Positions 1-6,958 of a DNA stretch of 8,452 nt are shown in pieces (position 1 is the stretch's first letter; each line of letters begins with the position of its first letter). Under the pieces are notes generated by a model that did no database searches, was not told where the DNA came from, and worked only from the letters and a program-made list of their open reading frames with translations. The translations under genes and the position numbers were made by a program. The DNA comes from an uncultured Oscillospiraceae bacterium. Its GTDB lineage: Bacteria; Bacillota; Clostridia; Oscillospirales; Oscillospiraceae. The stretch covers positions 1 to 8,452 of the forward strand of contig CAJOFW010000044.1 of assembly GCA_905234005.1 (NCBI GenBank). Reading direction: 5' to 3'.

Positions 1-642
1 ACGCTGACGGTCAATGTCGAGTATTACAGCCCGAGTGACGCGGACATCGTGAAGTTTGAAAAGGCGCTGCTGGATGGCTATGATTTCTCCCGCGTCGCCT
101 ACTACAACGCCACGCCTGTCTGGGTCGACCAGTACGGCAACCAGCGTGCCGCCACCGAGGATGACGTCGCAGGCGGCGTCGGCGTGACGCTTCCGTTCCC
201 CTCCGGCTACGGTACAAACAACACATACATGGTCGTGCATCTGCGCGACGACGGCAAGATCGAGCGCTTCTCCACCGAGAAGGGCACGCCGACCTCCAAG
301 TTCACGACGACAAGCAACGGCGTCTGGGTCGAGATCACGAGCCTGTCTCCGTTTGCGGTGTTCGTGCGTGATCCGAGCTCCCCGGTAACGACCGCCACCC
401 CCACCTCCACGGGCGGCAATTCCGGCGGCGGTTCCGGCGGCAGCAATTCCACCGCAAAGCCCGGCTCCTCCGCCAATCCCAACTCCTCCGCCAGCCCCAA
501 CGCCTCCGCGAACCCCAACGGCTCCGGCAACGGCAGCTCGCCGCGTACGGCTGACGATTCCAACGCCGTCCTGTGGATCGCGGTCATCGTGATCGGCTGC
601 GGCGCAATCTTCGCTCTGCTCCCCAGAAGAAAACGCAACTGA
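1..642 (+). CDS. C-terminal part of a cell-surface protein with a sorting-like anchor (5' partial)
   Basis: The frame is open from base 1 and ends at TGA 640-642, so 213 residues are visible and the true start lies outside the window. The first ~125 residues look like a beta-rich extracellular domain, with short alternating hydrophobic strands ending in a segment reading SLSPFAVFV; related endings occur in repetitive surface proteins of gut Clostridia. Residues ~126-179 form a low-complexity Thr/Gly/Ser/Asn/Pro linker, typical of a wall-spanning spacer. Then come SPRTAD (residues 180-185), a hydrophobic helix (~189-207) and the tail RRKRN. This tripartite layout matches a sortase-type sorting signal, but the motif is PRTAD rather than LPxTG, so covalent anchoring is an inference. 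The alternative is simple membrane anchoring by the C-terminal helix. The catalytic or binding role cannot be told because the N-terminal part is missing. A terminator follows 31 bases after the stop. Confidence 0.8.
   Translation, partial: TLTVNVEYYSPSDADIVKFEKALLDGYDFSRVAYYNATPVWVDQYGNQRAATEDDVAGGVGVTLPFPSGYGTNNTYMVVHLRDDGKIERFSTEKGTPTSKFTTTSNGVWVEITSLSPFAVFVRDPSSPVTTATPTSTGGNSGGGSGGSNSTAKPGSSANPNSSASPNASANPNGSGNGSSPRTADDSNAVLWIAVIVIGCGAIFALLPRRKRN
469..522 (+). repeat. Three 18-bp (6-residue) tandem repeats in the surface-protein linker
   Basis: Three degenerate 18-base units encode SANPNS, SASPNA and SANPNG. They lie in the Ser/Asn/Pro linker just before the sorting-like motif. Such units can change number by slippage, altering spacer length, but no variation can be seen from one sequence. 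Confidence 0.7.
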
Positions 643-673
643 TTCGTTTCTTCACTACAATACACAATACACC

Positions 674-703
674 AGAGAGGGGTTTTGGCCCCTCTCTTTT
701 TTT
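674..703 (+). terminator. Rho-independent terminator of the surface-protein gene
   Basis: A perfect 9-bp stem (AGAGAGGGG at 674-682 with CCCCTCTCT at 689-697) encloses a 6-base loop and runs into a T tract ending at 703. No T tract follows it on the opposite strand, so it acts on plus-strand transcripts. It lies 31 bases after the stop codon of the surface-protein gene. Confidence 0.92.
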
Positions 704-1009
704 GTTGTACCGTATGTATTGCGAGATGATACGCCAGGGGATCGTCCAGTCCGGCTCGAACCCTTGTTGTAACTGTTCAACATCTCAACATCCGCTGCGC
801 CGGGCTTCTGAACCGGGGGGATGCGCCGCGCTCGGCGCACTCACCCTGCGGGGAGTTCTGATACTTATTCTCCAATTAAAAGCTTCGTTCCGTCACCGGG
901 CGCAAAGCCTTGGAAACGCTGACCTTTTGAAGCGAATACCAAGTTCTTTTTGATACTTTTTCTTTGGGGAAAAAGTATTACTCCTTTTTTCCAATACCAT
1001 GACAGCGCG
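704..1009. other. Gene-free intergenic region with several inverted repeats
   Basis: No open frame here has a believable start, ribosome binding site or recognisable protein. What is visible are possible stems: GATGAT 725-730 with ATCGTC 741-746 (one G-T pair), TGTTG 765-769 with CAACA 778-782, TGCGCCG 822-828 with CGGCGCA 833-839, and a long one at 953-978. A second TGCGCCG at 796-802 could compete for the same partner at 833-839. The stretch GGCTCGAACCC (753-763) resembles a tRNA T-loop in either strand, but no flanking T stem forms and no acceptor or anticodon arm can be built, so it is not called a tRNA. The region could be a degenerate repeat element or a structured RNA; the sequence alone does not settle it. 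Confidence 0.5.
953..978. repeat. 10-bp perfect inverted repeat
   Basis: ATACTTTTTC (953-962) and GAAAAAGTAT (969-978) are exact reverse complements around a 6-base TTTGGG loop. One G-T pair and one T-A pair can extend the stem outward. The stem is A/T rich and has no following T tract on either strand that would make it an ordinary terminator. The role is unknown; it may be part of a dispersed intergenic repeat. Confidence 0.6.
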
Positions 1010-1048
1010 AAAAACCGCCTCCGGCGATCGGATGATCGCCGGAGGCGG
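1010..1048 (-). terminator. Rho-independent terminator of the opp operon
   Basis: A perfect 15-bp GC-rich stem (1015-1029 with 1034-1048) closes a 4-base loop. Read on the minus strand, it is followed by five T residues (A tract 1010-1014 on the plus strand). It lies about 50 bases beyond the oppA stop codon and ends the minus-strand operon. It converges with the surface-protein terminator at 674-703. Confidence 0.93.
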
Positions 1049-1101
1049 CGGGATTTACAGACGCTTTGGATGATTTGTCTGCCTGCGTATCGGTTTTGTG
1101 T

Positions 1102-2829
1102 TTACCGGCCGAACTGGCAGTCGTTGTTGCCGGAGTCGGTGATCCACATCTCGAGCATGTTGATGGGGTCGTTGAAGTCGGCGATCCAACCCTCGCGGGC
1201 GAAGTCGAAGTTGCCGGCCTTGCGCTCCTCAAGGAAGACGTTCCAGTCCTGGGTCTGGATGGTCAGCTCGATGCCGACGACGGCCAGATCCTGCTGGATG
1301 GACTCGGCGATGGCGACGTGGCCGGTGTTCTCATTCGTCAGGTACTCGAGGGAGATCGGCGTCTCGGCGGAGAGCTGGCCGTCCTCGAAGACGTAGCCGG
1401 CGGCCTCGAGAAGCTCGATGGCGCGGGCGACGGTGCCCTCATAATCGTCGTTGATCGCATACGGGTCATAGTAGCCCTCGACGGTCGCGTCGGACTTGAA
1501 CACGCCGCCGTTGCCGTCAGCCATGCCGAGGGGGATGAACGCGTTCGCGGCGATCTGACCGGTCTGGCCGATGTTCTCGCAGATGTAGTCGCGGTCGATG
1601 AGCAGCGAGAACGCCTCACGCATGCAGGCGGCCTGCTCCGGAGTCTTGCCCTCGAAGATGGCGCTCTTGGCGTTGAAGGCGACGTAGTAGGTGCCAAGCT
1701 CGTCGACGATATAGAACTCGGGGTTCGAGAGCAGGGACGCGATCTCGTCGGTCGGGACGGTGTCGATGAAGTCAACGTCGCCGGCGTTGTAGGCGGCGTA
1801 GATGGCGGTGTCGTCGGCGGAGAGCATGAACTCAAGCTTCTCGACCGTGACGTTGTCCGCGTCGAACCAGTACGGGTTCTTCTCATAGGTCATGGATACG
1901 TCGTGATCCCAGCCGGTGCAGACATACGCGCCGTTCGAGACGAAGCCCGCCTCGGTGCACCAGCCGCCGGGGCTGGTCTCCCAGTCGGCGTAGGCCTCGA
2001 CGGCCTCCTGCTTCACGGGATAGAACGTCGGGAACGCCATCAGATCCTCCATGTAGGCGCAGGGGGCGGCGAGGACGAATTCGAGGGTCGTGTCGTCGAT
2101 CGCGGTGACGGCGAGGTCGTTGGGATAGCCGACGAAGCCGGAGAACATATAGCCGTAGTCGGCGGCGGTCGCGTCGGAGGCGGCGCGCTTCCAGGAGTAC
2201 TCAAAATCGGCGGCGGTCAGGTCGCTGCCGTCGGACCACTTGAGGCCGGACTTGAGCGTGACGGTGTAGGTCGTGCCGTCCTCGGAGACCTCGTAGCTCT
2301 CGGCGCAGGCGGGCACGCACACGCCGTCGGCGTTATAGGTGTACAGGCCGGAGAACGAGTTCGCGGCGAGGCAGGCGCCGTCCACGGAGCTGTTCAGCGC
2401 CGGGTCGAGGTAATCAGGCTCGCTCGCGAGGTTCAGACGCAGCGTGTCGGAGTCGTTCGACAGCGTGGTGTACATGAAGAACTTCGTCGCGTAGGCGTTC
2501 GAGTAGATGCCGGAGACGTAATCCCTCTGCATATACACGTCGTTGTAGTAGTAGATGGGGATGACGCAGCCCGTGGCCATCAGGATGTCCTCCGCCTCGT
2601 GCATAAGCTCCACACGGGCGGCGAAATCCGTCTCAGACTTGATCTGCGCGATCAGCGCGTCATAGTCGGCCCAGTCGGCGACCGGGTCGATGAACGCGGC
2701 GCTCACAAGCGAAGCGGCGGCGTCATCAGCGGGCGCGGCCTCCTCGGCGGCGGGAGCGGCGGACGAGCCGCAGGCGCACAGCGCGAAGACCATTGCCAGC
2801 GCAAGAAGCAGTGCAAGAATCCTCTTCAT
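1102..2829 (-). CDS. oppA: Oligopeptide ABC transporter substrate-binding lipoprotein, circularly permuted
   Basis: This 575-residue lipoprotein should capture peptides outside the membrane and hand them to the OppBC channel. ATG at 2829 has GGAGGT (2836-2841) six bases upstream. Residues 1-20 are a lipoprotein signal ending LCAC, with Cys20 as the lipidated residue, followed by an Ala/Glu/Asp-rich tether. Family 5 features are clear: SEPDYLDP (~136-143), WSDGSDLTAADFEYSWKRA (~198-216), SNGAY (~298-302) and GWIADFNDP (547-555). The Asp of the last motif (D551) aligns with the residue that contacts the peptide amino terminus in E. coli OppA. The order is unusual: residues ~41-123 (YDALI, LMHEAEDILM, IPIYYYNDVYM, KFFMY) match the usual C-terminus, yet precede the usual N-terminal block, and the protein stops at NNDCQFGR where that block normally follows. 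Each segment occurs once in one open frame, so the gene looks intact. It is last in the operon. Whether the ligand is a nutrient or a signalling peptide is not visible. Confidence 0.92.
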   Translation of the reverse strand: MKRILALLLALAMVFALCACGSSAAPAAEEAAPADDAAASLVSAAFIDPVADWADYDALIAQIKSETDFAARVELMHEAEDILMATGCVIPIYYYNDVYMQRDYVSGIYSNAYATKFFMYTTLSNDSDTLRLNLASEPDYLDPALNSSVDGACLAANSFSGLYTYNADGVCVPACAESYEVSEDGTTYTVTLKSGLKWSDGSDLTAADFEYSWKRAASDATAADYGYMFSGFVGYPNDLAVTAIDDTTLEFVLAAPCAYMEDLMAFPTFYPVKQEAVEAYADWETSPGGWCTEAGFVSNGAYVCTGWDHDVSMTYEKNPYWFDADNVTVEKLEFMLSADDTAIYAAYNAGDVDFIDTVPTDEIASLLSNPEFYIVDELGTYYVAFNAKSAIFEGKTPEQAACMREAFSLLIDRDYICENIGQTGQIAANAFIPLGMADGNGGVFKSDATVEGYYDPYAINDDYEGTVARAIELLEAAGYVFEDGQLSAETPISLEYLTNENTGHVAIAESIQQDLAVVGIELTIQTQDWNVFLEERKAGNFDFAREGWIADFNDPINMLEMWITDSGNNDCQFGR

Positions 2830-2860
2830 AGTTGTACCTCCATAAATCAGGAATGTATTT

Positions 2861-2899
2861 ATAGCCCTCCGGACGTTGTCCGCCCGGAGCGGTGGCTAT
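2861..2899 (-). promoter_or_regulatory. Intercistronic stem-loop between oppF and oppA
   Basis: On the minus strand, ATAGCC (2899-2894), an ACCG bulge and CTCCGG (2889-2884) can pair with CCGGAG plus GGCTAT (2872-2861), giving 12 bp with one bulge and an 11-base loop. It begins just after the oppF stop and ends about 20 bases before the oppA ribosome binding site. No T tract follows, so it is not a standard terminator. Hairpins in this position in transporter operons often mark processing or decay-protection sites that raise binding-protein output over the channel genes; that role is inferred here. Confidence 0.5.
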
Positions 2900-2902
2900 C
2901 GG

Positions 2903-3862
2903 TTATTTGTTCCAGCAGGCGACGAAGTGGCCGCCGCCGCGATCCTCCAGATCGGGATACGCCTCGGCGCATTTCTCCGTAGCGTAGCGGCAGCGGGTGC
3001 GGAACGCGCAGCCGGTCGGCAGGTTCAGGGGGCTGGGCACGTCGCCCTCGAGCAGTATGCGCTTGCGCGCCCGGGTGACGTCCGGGTCAGGGATCGGTAC
3101 CGCCGAGAGCAGCGACTGCGTGTAGGGGTGCACGGGGTAATCGCTCAGCTCGTCCGCGTCGGCAAGCTCCACGACGCGGCCCAGATACATGACCGCGATG
3201 CGCCGCGATATGTGCCGCACGACAAGCAGATCGTGGGCGATGAAGAGATAGGCGACGCCGAGCTTCTCCTGCAGCTCCTCGAACATATTGATGACCTGCG
3301 CCTGAATCGAGACGTCCAGCGCCGAAACCGGCTCGTCGCACACGATGAACGACGGCTCGCAGGCGAGGGCGCGGGCGATGCCGATGCGCTGGCGCTGACC
3401 GCCGGAGAACTCGTGCGCGTAGCGTCGGGCGTGCTCGGCGTTCAGGCCGACGGTGGCCATCAGCTCGAGCACCCGTTCGCGGCGTTCCTTTCGGTTCGCG
3501 CAGAGGTGGTGCACATCGAGCGGCTCGCCGATGATGTCCTCGACCGTCATGCGGGGATCGAGTGAGGAATACGGATCCTGGAATACCATCTGCATCCGGC
3601 GGCGCATTTTGGCGATGTTGTTCTTTCCGACCGTCTCGCCCTCGAATACGACCTCTCCCCCGGTCGGCTCGTACAGCCGCAGGATCGCACGGCCCACGGT
3701 CGTCTTGCCGCAGCCGGATTCGCCGACGAGACCGAGCGTCTCTCCGCGTTCGACCGTGAAGCTCACGTCGTCCACGGCCTTGAGCGTGAGCTTTTTGCCG
3801 AAGCTGCCCCGGATGGGGAAATACTGCTTGAGGTGCTTTACCTCCAGAAGAGCTTCGCTCAT
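2903..3862 (-). CDS. oppF: Oligopeptide ABC transporter ATP-binding protein OppF
   Basis: This 319-residue cytoplasmic ATPase pairs with OppD to power peptide import. The ATG at 3862 was chosen because it overlaps the oppD stop as ATGA and has AGGAGG (3872-3877) nine bases upstream; the longer open frame upstream codes Arg-rich sequence typical of a shadow of oppD. Motifs in order are Walker A GESGCGKT (47-54), Q-loop FQDP with Gln95, signature FSGGQRQR (152-159), Walker B FIVCDEP (172-178) and H-loop His210. The C-terminal oligopeptide/dipeptide extension carries Cys285, Cys291, Cys298 and Cys316. In some Dpp-type ATPases cysteines in this extension bind a 4Fe-4S cluster, so a cluster here is possible but unproven. 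All catalytic residues are present. Translation is probably coupled to oppD. The Opp versus Dpp naming rests on neighbours and overall resemblance. Confidence 0.93.
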   Translation of the reverse strand: MSEALLEVKHLKQYFPIRGSFGKKLTLKAVDDVSFTVERGETLGLVGESGCGKTTVGRAILRLYEPTGGEVVFEGETVGKNNIAKMRRRMQMVFQDPYSSLDPRMTVEDIIGEPLDVHHLCANRKERRERVLELMATVGLNAEHARRYAHEFSGGQRQRIGIARALACEPSFIVCDEPVSALDVSIQAQVINMFEELQEKLGVAYLFIAHDLLVVRHISRRIAVMYLGRVVELADADELSDYPVHPYTQSLLSAVPIPDPDVTRARKRILLEGDVPSPLNLPTGCAFRTRCRYATEKCAEAYPDLEDRGGGHFVACWNK

Positions 3863-4857
3863 ACGGCTGCGCCTCCTTCCTCGAGCATACGCCGCACGTT
3901 CATCCAGCAGGCGGCGGTGTGGTCGTCGTTGATGGCAAGCTCCTCCGGCACCTCGTTCAGGCAGATTTTCATCGCCGCGCCGCACCGGGCGCAGAAGGCG
4001 CAGCCGGCCGGGAGGTTCAGCATATTGATCGGCGAGCCGAGGATCGGTTCGAGCTTTTTGTTCATGTTGTTCACGCCGGGGATCGAGCGCAGAAGACCCT
4101 TCGTATACTCATGGCGCGGGTTGTAGAAGATCTCTCTCGCGGTGCCCCGCTCGCATATGCGTCCGCCGTACATGACGACGACGTTGTCGCACATATCGGC
4201 GATGACGCCGAGATCGTGCGTCACGAGGATGACGGCCATGCCGAGCTTCTCCTGCAGCTCCTGGATCAGCTCGAGTATCTGCGCCTGAATCGTCACGTCC
4301 AGCGCCGTCGTCGGCTCGTCCGCGATCAGGATGTCCGGCTCGCACGCGAGGGCCATCGCGATCATGACGCGCTGGCGCATGCCGCCCGAGTGGGCGAAGG
4401 GGTACTGCTTCATGCGCTTTTCCGGCTCGTTGATGCCGACAAGCTCGAGAAGCTCGATAACGCGGTCGGTCGCCTCCCTGCCGCGCTTGTCGGTGTGGAG
4501 AAGGACGGCCTCCCTGAGCTGGTTTCCGATCGTGAAGACCGGGTTCAGGCTCGTCATCGGATCCTGGAAGATGATCGAGCAGCACTTGCCGCGGAAGGAA
4601 CGCATTTCCTTTTCGGAGTACGCGGCGAGATCCTTTCCCTTGTAGAGGATGCGCCCGCCGGTGATGCGGCCGGTGTCGGCGAGAATGCGCATGATCGAGT
4701 ACGCGGTGACGGATTTGCCGGAGCCGGATTCGCCGACGATGCCGAGAATCTGTCCGGGGTCGAGATCGAAGCTCACGCCGTTGACGGCCTGCACCTCGCC
4801 CGCGTCGGTGAAGAAGGACGTGTGCAGATCCTGTACGCTCAAAAGATGTTCACTCAT
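3859..4857 (-). CDS. oppD: Oligopeptide ABC transporter ATP-binding protein OppD
   Basis: This is the 332-residue partner ATPase of OppF. Two starts are possible: GTG at 4866, which overlaps the oppC stop, and ATG at 4857. The ATG is preferred because GAGGTG (4870-4865) sits seven bases before it as a ribosome binding site, whereas the GTG lies inside that site. Motifs are Walker A GESGSGKS (42-49), Q-loop FQDP with Gln98, signature HSGGMRQR (156-163), Walker B DILIADEP (175-182) and H-loop His214. The first signature position is His where Leu or Phe is more usual; the SGG core is intact, so activity is expected. The C-terminal extension has Cys286, 289, 292, 299 and 317, one more than OppF, and could hold an iron-sulfur cluster. 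The oppC stop lies five bases upstream and the oppF start overlaps its own stop, so translation of all three is probably coupled. Confidence 0.93.
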   Translation of the reverse strand: MSEHLLSVQDLHTSFFTDAGEVQAVNGVSFDLDPGQILGIVGESGSGKSVTAYSIMRILADTGRITGGRILYKGKDLAAYSEKEMRSFRGKCCSIIFQDPMTSLNPVFTIGNQLREAVLLHTDKRGREATDRVIELLELVGINEPEKRMKQYPFAHSGGMRQRVMIAMALACEPDILIADEPTTALDVTIQAQILELIQELQEKLGMAVILVTHDLGVIADMCDNVVVMYGGRICERGTAREIFYNPRHEYTKGLLRSIPGVNNMNKKLEPILGSPINMLNLPAGCAFCARCGAAMKICLNEVPEELAINDDHTAACWMNVRRMLEEGGAAV

Positions 4858-4862
4858 ATCGC

Positions 4863-5972
4863 TCACCTCTTCAGCTTCGGGTCGAAGGCGTCGCGCAGGC
4901 CGTCGCCGAGAAGGTTCAGGCTCAGCACGATCAGACAGATCATGATCGCGGGGAACACGAGCTTGTACGGGTAGCTCTGCAAGCCCTCACGGGCGGCGTT
5001 CGCGAGAGAGCCGAGGGACGGCATGGGCGCCTTGACGCCGATGCCGACAAAGCTCAGAAAGCTCTCCGTGAAGATGGCCGAGGGAATCTGCAGCGCCGTG
5101 GAGATGATGATGACCGAAAGGCAGTTCGGGAGTATGTGCTTGCGGATGATCCTGCCGGGCTTCGCGCCGATGGCGCGGGCGGCGAGGATGTATTCGTTCT
5201 CCTTGATCGAGAGGATCTGGCCGCGGATGAGCCGGGCCATGCCCACCCAGTACAGCAGGCCGAACACGATGAACAGACTCACCATGTTCGTTCCGAGCCG
5301 GGCGAGGAACGTGCCGGTTTTGAACGACAGCACCTCGTTGAGCACGACGGACAGCAGTATGATGATGAGCATATCGGGCAGGGAGTAGATGATATCGACG
5401 ATACGCATCATGATGAGATCCACCCGCCCGCCCAGGTAGCCGGAAACGCTGCCGTACAGCATGCCGATCACCAGTACGATGATGCTCGCGAAGAAGCCGA
5501 CGGTCAGCGATATGCGCGTACCGTAGACGACGCGGATGAAGTAATCGCGGCATTGCTCGTCCGTGCCGAATATGTGCGGAAAGCGGTAGTTGCCGTCGTC
5601 GATGTAATCCCGCTCGGCGGCGCTGTACGTGAACGGGGCGAGGTTTTTCGCGCCCTTGTCGCGCTTGCCGTTGACGGAGAGTATCTCCTCGTAGCTGTAC
5701 GGAACGATGAGCGGGGCGACGATGATCGTCAGGATGATCACGCCGAGCAGCACGATGCTGACGACGGCGAGGGGATTTCTAAAAAGCTTGCGCATACCGT
5801 CGCGGAAGAACGTCGTGCTCTCGCTCATGACGTCCTGCTGGCGTTTTTCGTCCTCGGTCGCCGGCTCGAACTGCTCCGGGGTGAATTTGGTCAGGTCGAG
5901 CTGCATGCTGCCGAATTTCTTCTTCGGGACGTCGACGCGGTTGTTGTCGACGCGGTTGTCGTTGTTGTCCAT
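4863..5972 (-). CDS. oppC: Oligopeptide ABC transporter permease OppC
   Basis: This is the second channel-forming subunit, 369 residues. ATG at 5972 follows a GGGAGGG site (5979-5985) at suitable spacing and lies 17 bases after the oppB stop; an in-frame start further upstream would overlap oppB and adds Arg-rich sequence, so it is rejected. A hydrophilic N-terminus of ~65 residues is Asn/Asp/Arg rich and partly repetitive. Membrane helices are likely near 67-90, 155-177, 196-212, 230-246, 284-304 and 338-356. The loop after helix 1 holds the family landmark HIFGTDEQCRDYFIRVVYG (133-151). The cytoplasmic EAA loop, EYILAARAIGAKPGR onward (260-283), is where an ATPase docks. The protein ends GDGLRDAFDPKLKR, normal for the family. 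Length is somewhat above the usual ~300 residues because of the N-terminal extension and the long first external loop. Confidence 0.93.
   Translation of the reverse strand: MDNNDNRVDNNRVDVPKKKFGSMQLDLTKFTPEQFEPATEDEKRQQDVMSESTTFFRDGMRKLFRNPLAVVSIVLLGVIILTIIVAPLIVPYSYEEILSVNGKRDKGAKNLAPFTYSAAERDYIDDGNYRFPHIFGTDEQCRDYFIRVVYGTRISLTVGFFASIIVLVIGMLYGSVSGYLGGRVDLIMMRIVDIIYSLPDMLIIILLSVVLNEVLSFKTGTFLARLGTNMVSLFIVFGLLYWVGMARLIRGQILSIKENEYILAARAIGAKPGRIIRKHILPNCLSVIIISTALQIPSAIFTESFLSFVGIGVKAPMPSLGSLANAAREGLQSYPYKLVFPAIMICLIVLSLNLLGDGLRDAFDPKLKR
5931..5959 (-). repeat. 15-bp tandem repeat in the oppC 5' coding end
   Basis: The 14-base block GTCGACGCGGTTGT occurs at 5931-5944 and again at 5946-5959, a 15-base period that keeps frame. 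It encodes the doubled Asn-Arg-Val-Asp unit in the hydrophilic N-terminus of OppC. It is probably a slippage-derived duplication in a tolerant, unstructured tail. Confidence 0.75.
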
Positions 5973-5989
5973 AGCTTTCCCTCCCCTCC

Positions 5990-6901
5990 TCAGTCGTATT
6001 TGATGCGCGGATCGACGAGCTTGTACAGCAGGTCGCATATGACGTTCGCGACGACCATCAGCGTGGCGAGGAAGATCGTCGTCGCCATGATGAGCGTGTA
6101 ATCGCGGTTGCCGATGGCGCTGACGAACTTGCTGCCGAGGCCGCCGACCGTGAACACGGTCTCAATGACCATCGAGCCTGTGATGATGTAGGCGATCTGC
6201 GGGCCGGCGTAGGTGATGACCGGGATCAGCGAGTTGCGCAGCGCGTGCTTGAAGATCAGGATGAACCGCGAGACGCCCTTGGCCCTTGCCGTGCGGATAT
6301 AGTCCTGGCTCAGGGCGTCGAGCATACTCGTCTTTGAAAGACGCGTGATATACGCCATCGGATACGCCGAGAGCGCGATGACGGGCAGGACGTAGCTCTG
6401 TGTCGTCGGGCTCCACACGGGCACCCAGCCGAGCTCTATGCAGAACACGAGCAGCAGCAGCGTCGCAAGCACAAAGCTCGGCACCGCCGTAAACAGCGTG
6501 GAAAAAAAGACGATCAAACGATCGGGCCACTTGTTTCGCGTCAGCGCGGCGGTGCTGCCGAAGACCGTGCCCAGCACCAGGGCGACGGCCATGGCCTCCA
6601 GACCCAGCTTCGCGGAGATCGGGAACGACTCCCCGATAATCTTCGAAATCTCACGGCCGTTCTTGAGCGACACGCCGAAGTCGCCGTGGAATATGCCCTT
6701 CATATACAGCAGAAACTGCTCCATGAGCGGCTTGTCCAGCCCGTATCGGGCGTTCAGGGCGGCGACGGTCGCCTCGCTGAGGGCCTTTTCACGGTTGAAC
6801 GGCCCGCCCGGCACCGCGTGCATGACGAAAAACGTCAGCGCGCAGATGATAAAGACCGTCAGCACCGCGAGAAGCAGCCGCTTGATGATGTATCGGCCCA
6901 T
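5990..6901 (-). CDS. oppB: Oligopeptide ABC transporter permease OppB
   Basis: This 303-residue permease is the first gene of the operon and forms the peptide channel with OppC. The start is taken as ATG 6901, giving the typical opening MGRYIIKRLL, with AGGAG (6914-6910) eight bases upstream. GTG at 6910, three codons earlier, is also possible because GGGAG (6923-6919) lies eight bases before it. The first helix (~9-29) is followed by the external segment with PGGPF (31-35) and GDFGVSL (73-79), as in the OppB/DppB family. Further helices lie near 103-122, 130-155, 170-187, 226-245 and 270-295. The EAA loop (DYIRTARAKGVSRFILIFKH, 200-219) should contact an ATPase. The C-terminus, LVDPRIKYD, is standard. 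No missing or broken segment is seen. Transcription probably starts from the promoter at 6959-6987. Confidence 0.93.
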   Translation of the reverse strand: MGRYIIKRLLLAVLTVFIICALTFFVMHAVPGGPFNREKALSEATVAALNARYGLDKPLMEQFLLYMKGIFHGDFGVSLKNGREISKIIGESFPISAKLGLEAMAVALVLGTVFGSTAALTRNKWPDRLIVFFSTLFTAVPSFVLATLLLLVFCIELGWVPVWSPTTQSYVLPVIALSAYPMAYITRLSKTSMLDALSQDYIRTARAKGVSRFILIFKHALRNSLIPVITYAGPQIAYIITGSMVIETVFTVGGLGSKFVSAIGNRDYTLIMATTIFLATLMVVANVICDLLYKLVDPRIKYD

Positions 6902-6958
6902 ATCCTCCACTCCTCTCTCTCCCGCAAAGATGCGTCATTTTTTCATAACACAAATGAA

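Noticed and set aside
740..775. Possible tRNA signalled by GGCTCGAACCC
   Set aside because: No 5-bp T stem can be formed around it on either strand and no anticodon or acceptor arm was found.
655..953. Small open frames at 655-840 (-) and 573-953 (+)
   Set aside because: Both run through the terminator hairpin and have no domain or convincing ribosome binding site.
1102..2829. oppA as a truncated pseudogene lacking its C-terminus
   Set aside because: The apparently missing C-terminal block is present near the N-terminus in the same open frame, and the bases after the stop do not continue the family sequence.
1066..2982. A 638-codon plus-strand open frame opposite oppA
   Set aside because: It lies antisense to the clearly coding oppA, is extremely rich in Val, Gly, Arg, Ala and Asp, shows no domain or ribosome binding site, and is the shadow expected from strong codon bias in GC-rich DNA.
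3919..6101. Long plus-strand frames at 3919-4974 and 5136-6101
   Set aside because: Both are antisense to oppD and oppC, are His/Asp/Arg/Ala rich and have no recognisable motif; they mirror the real genes.
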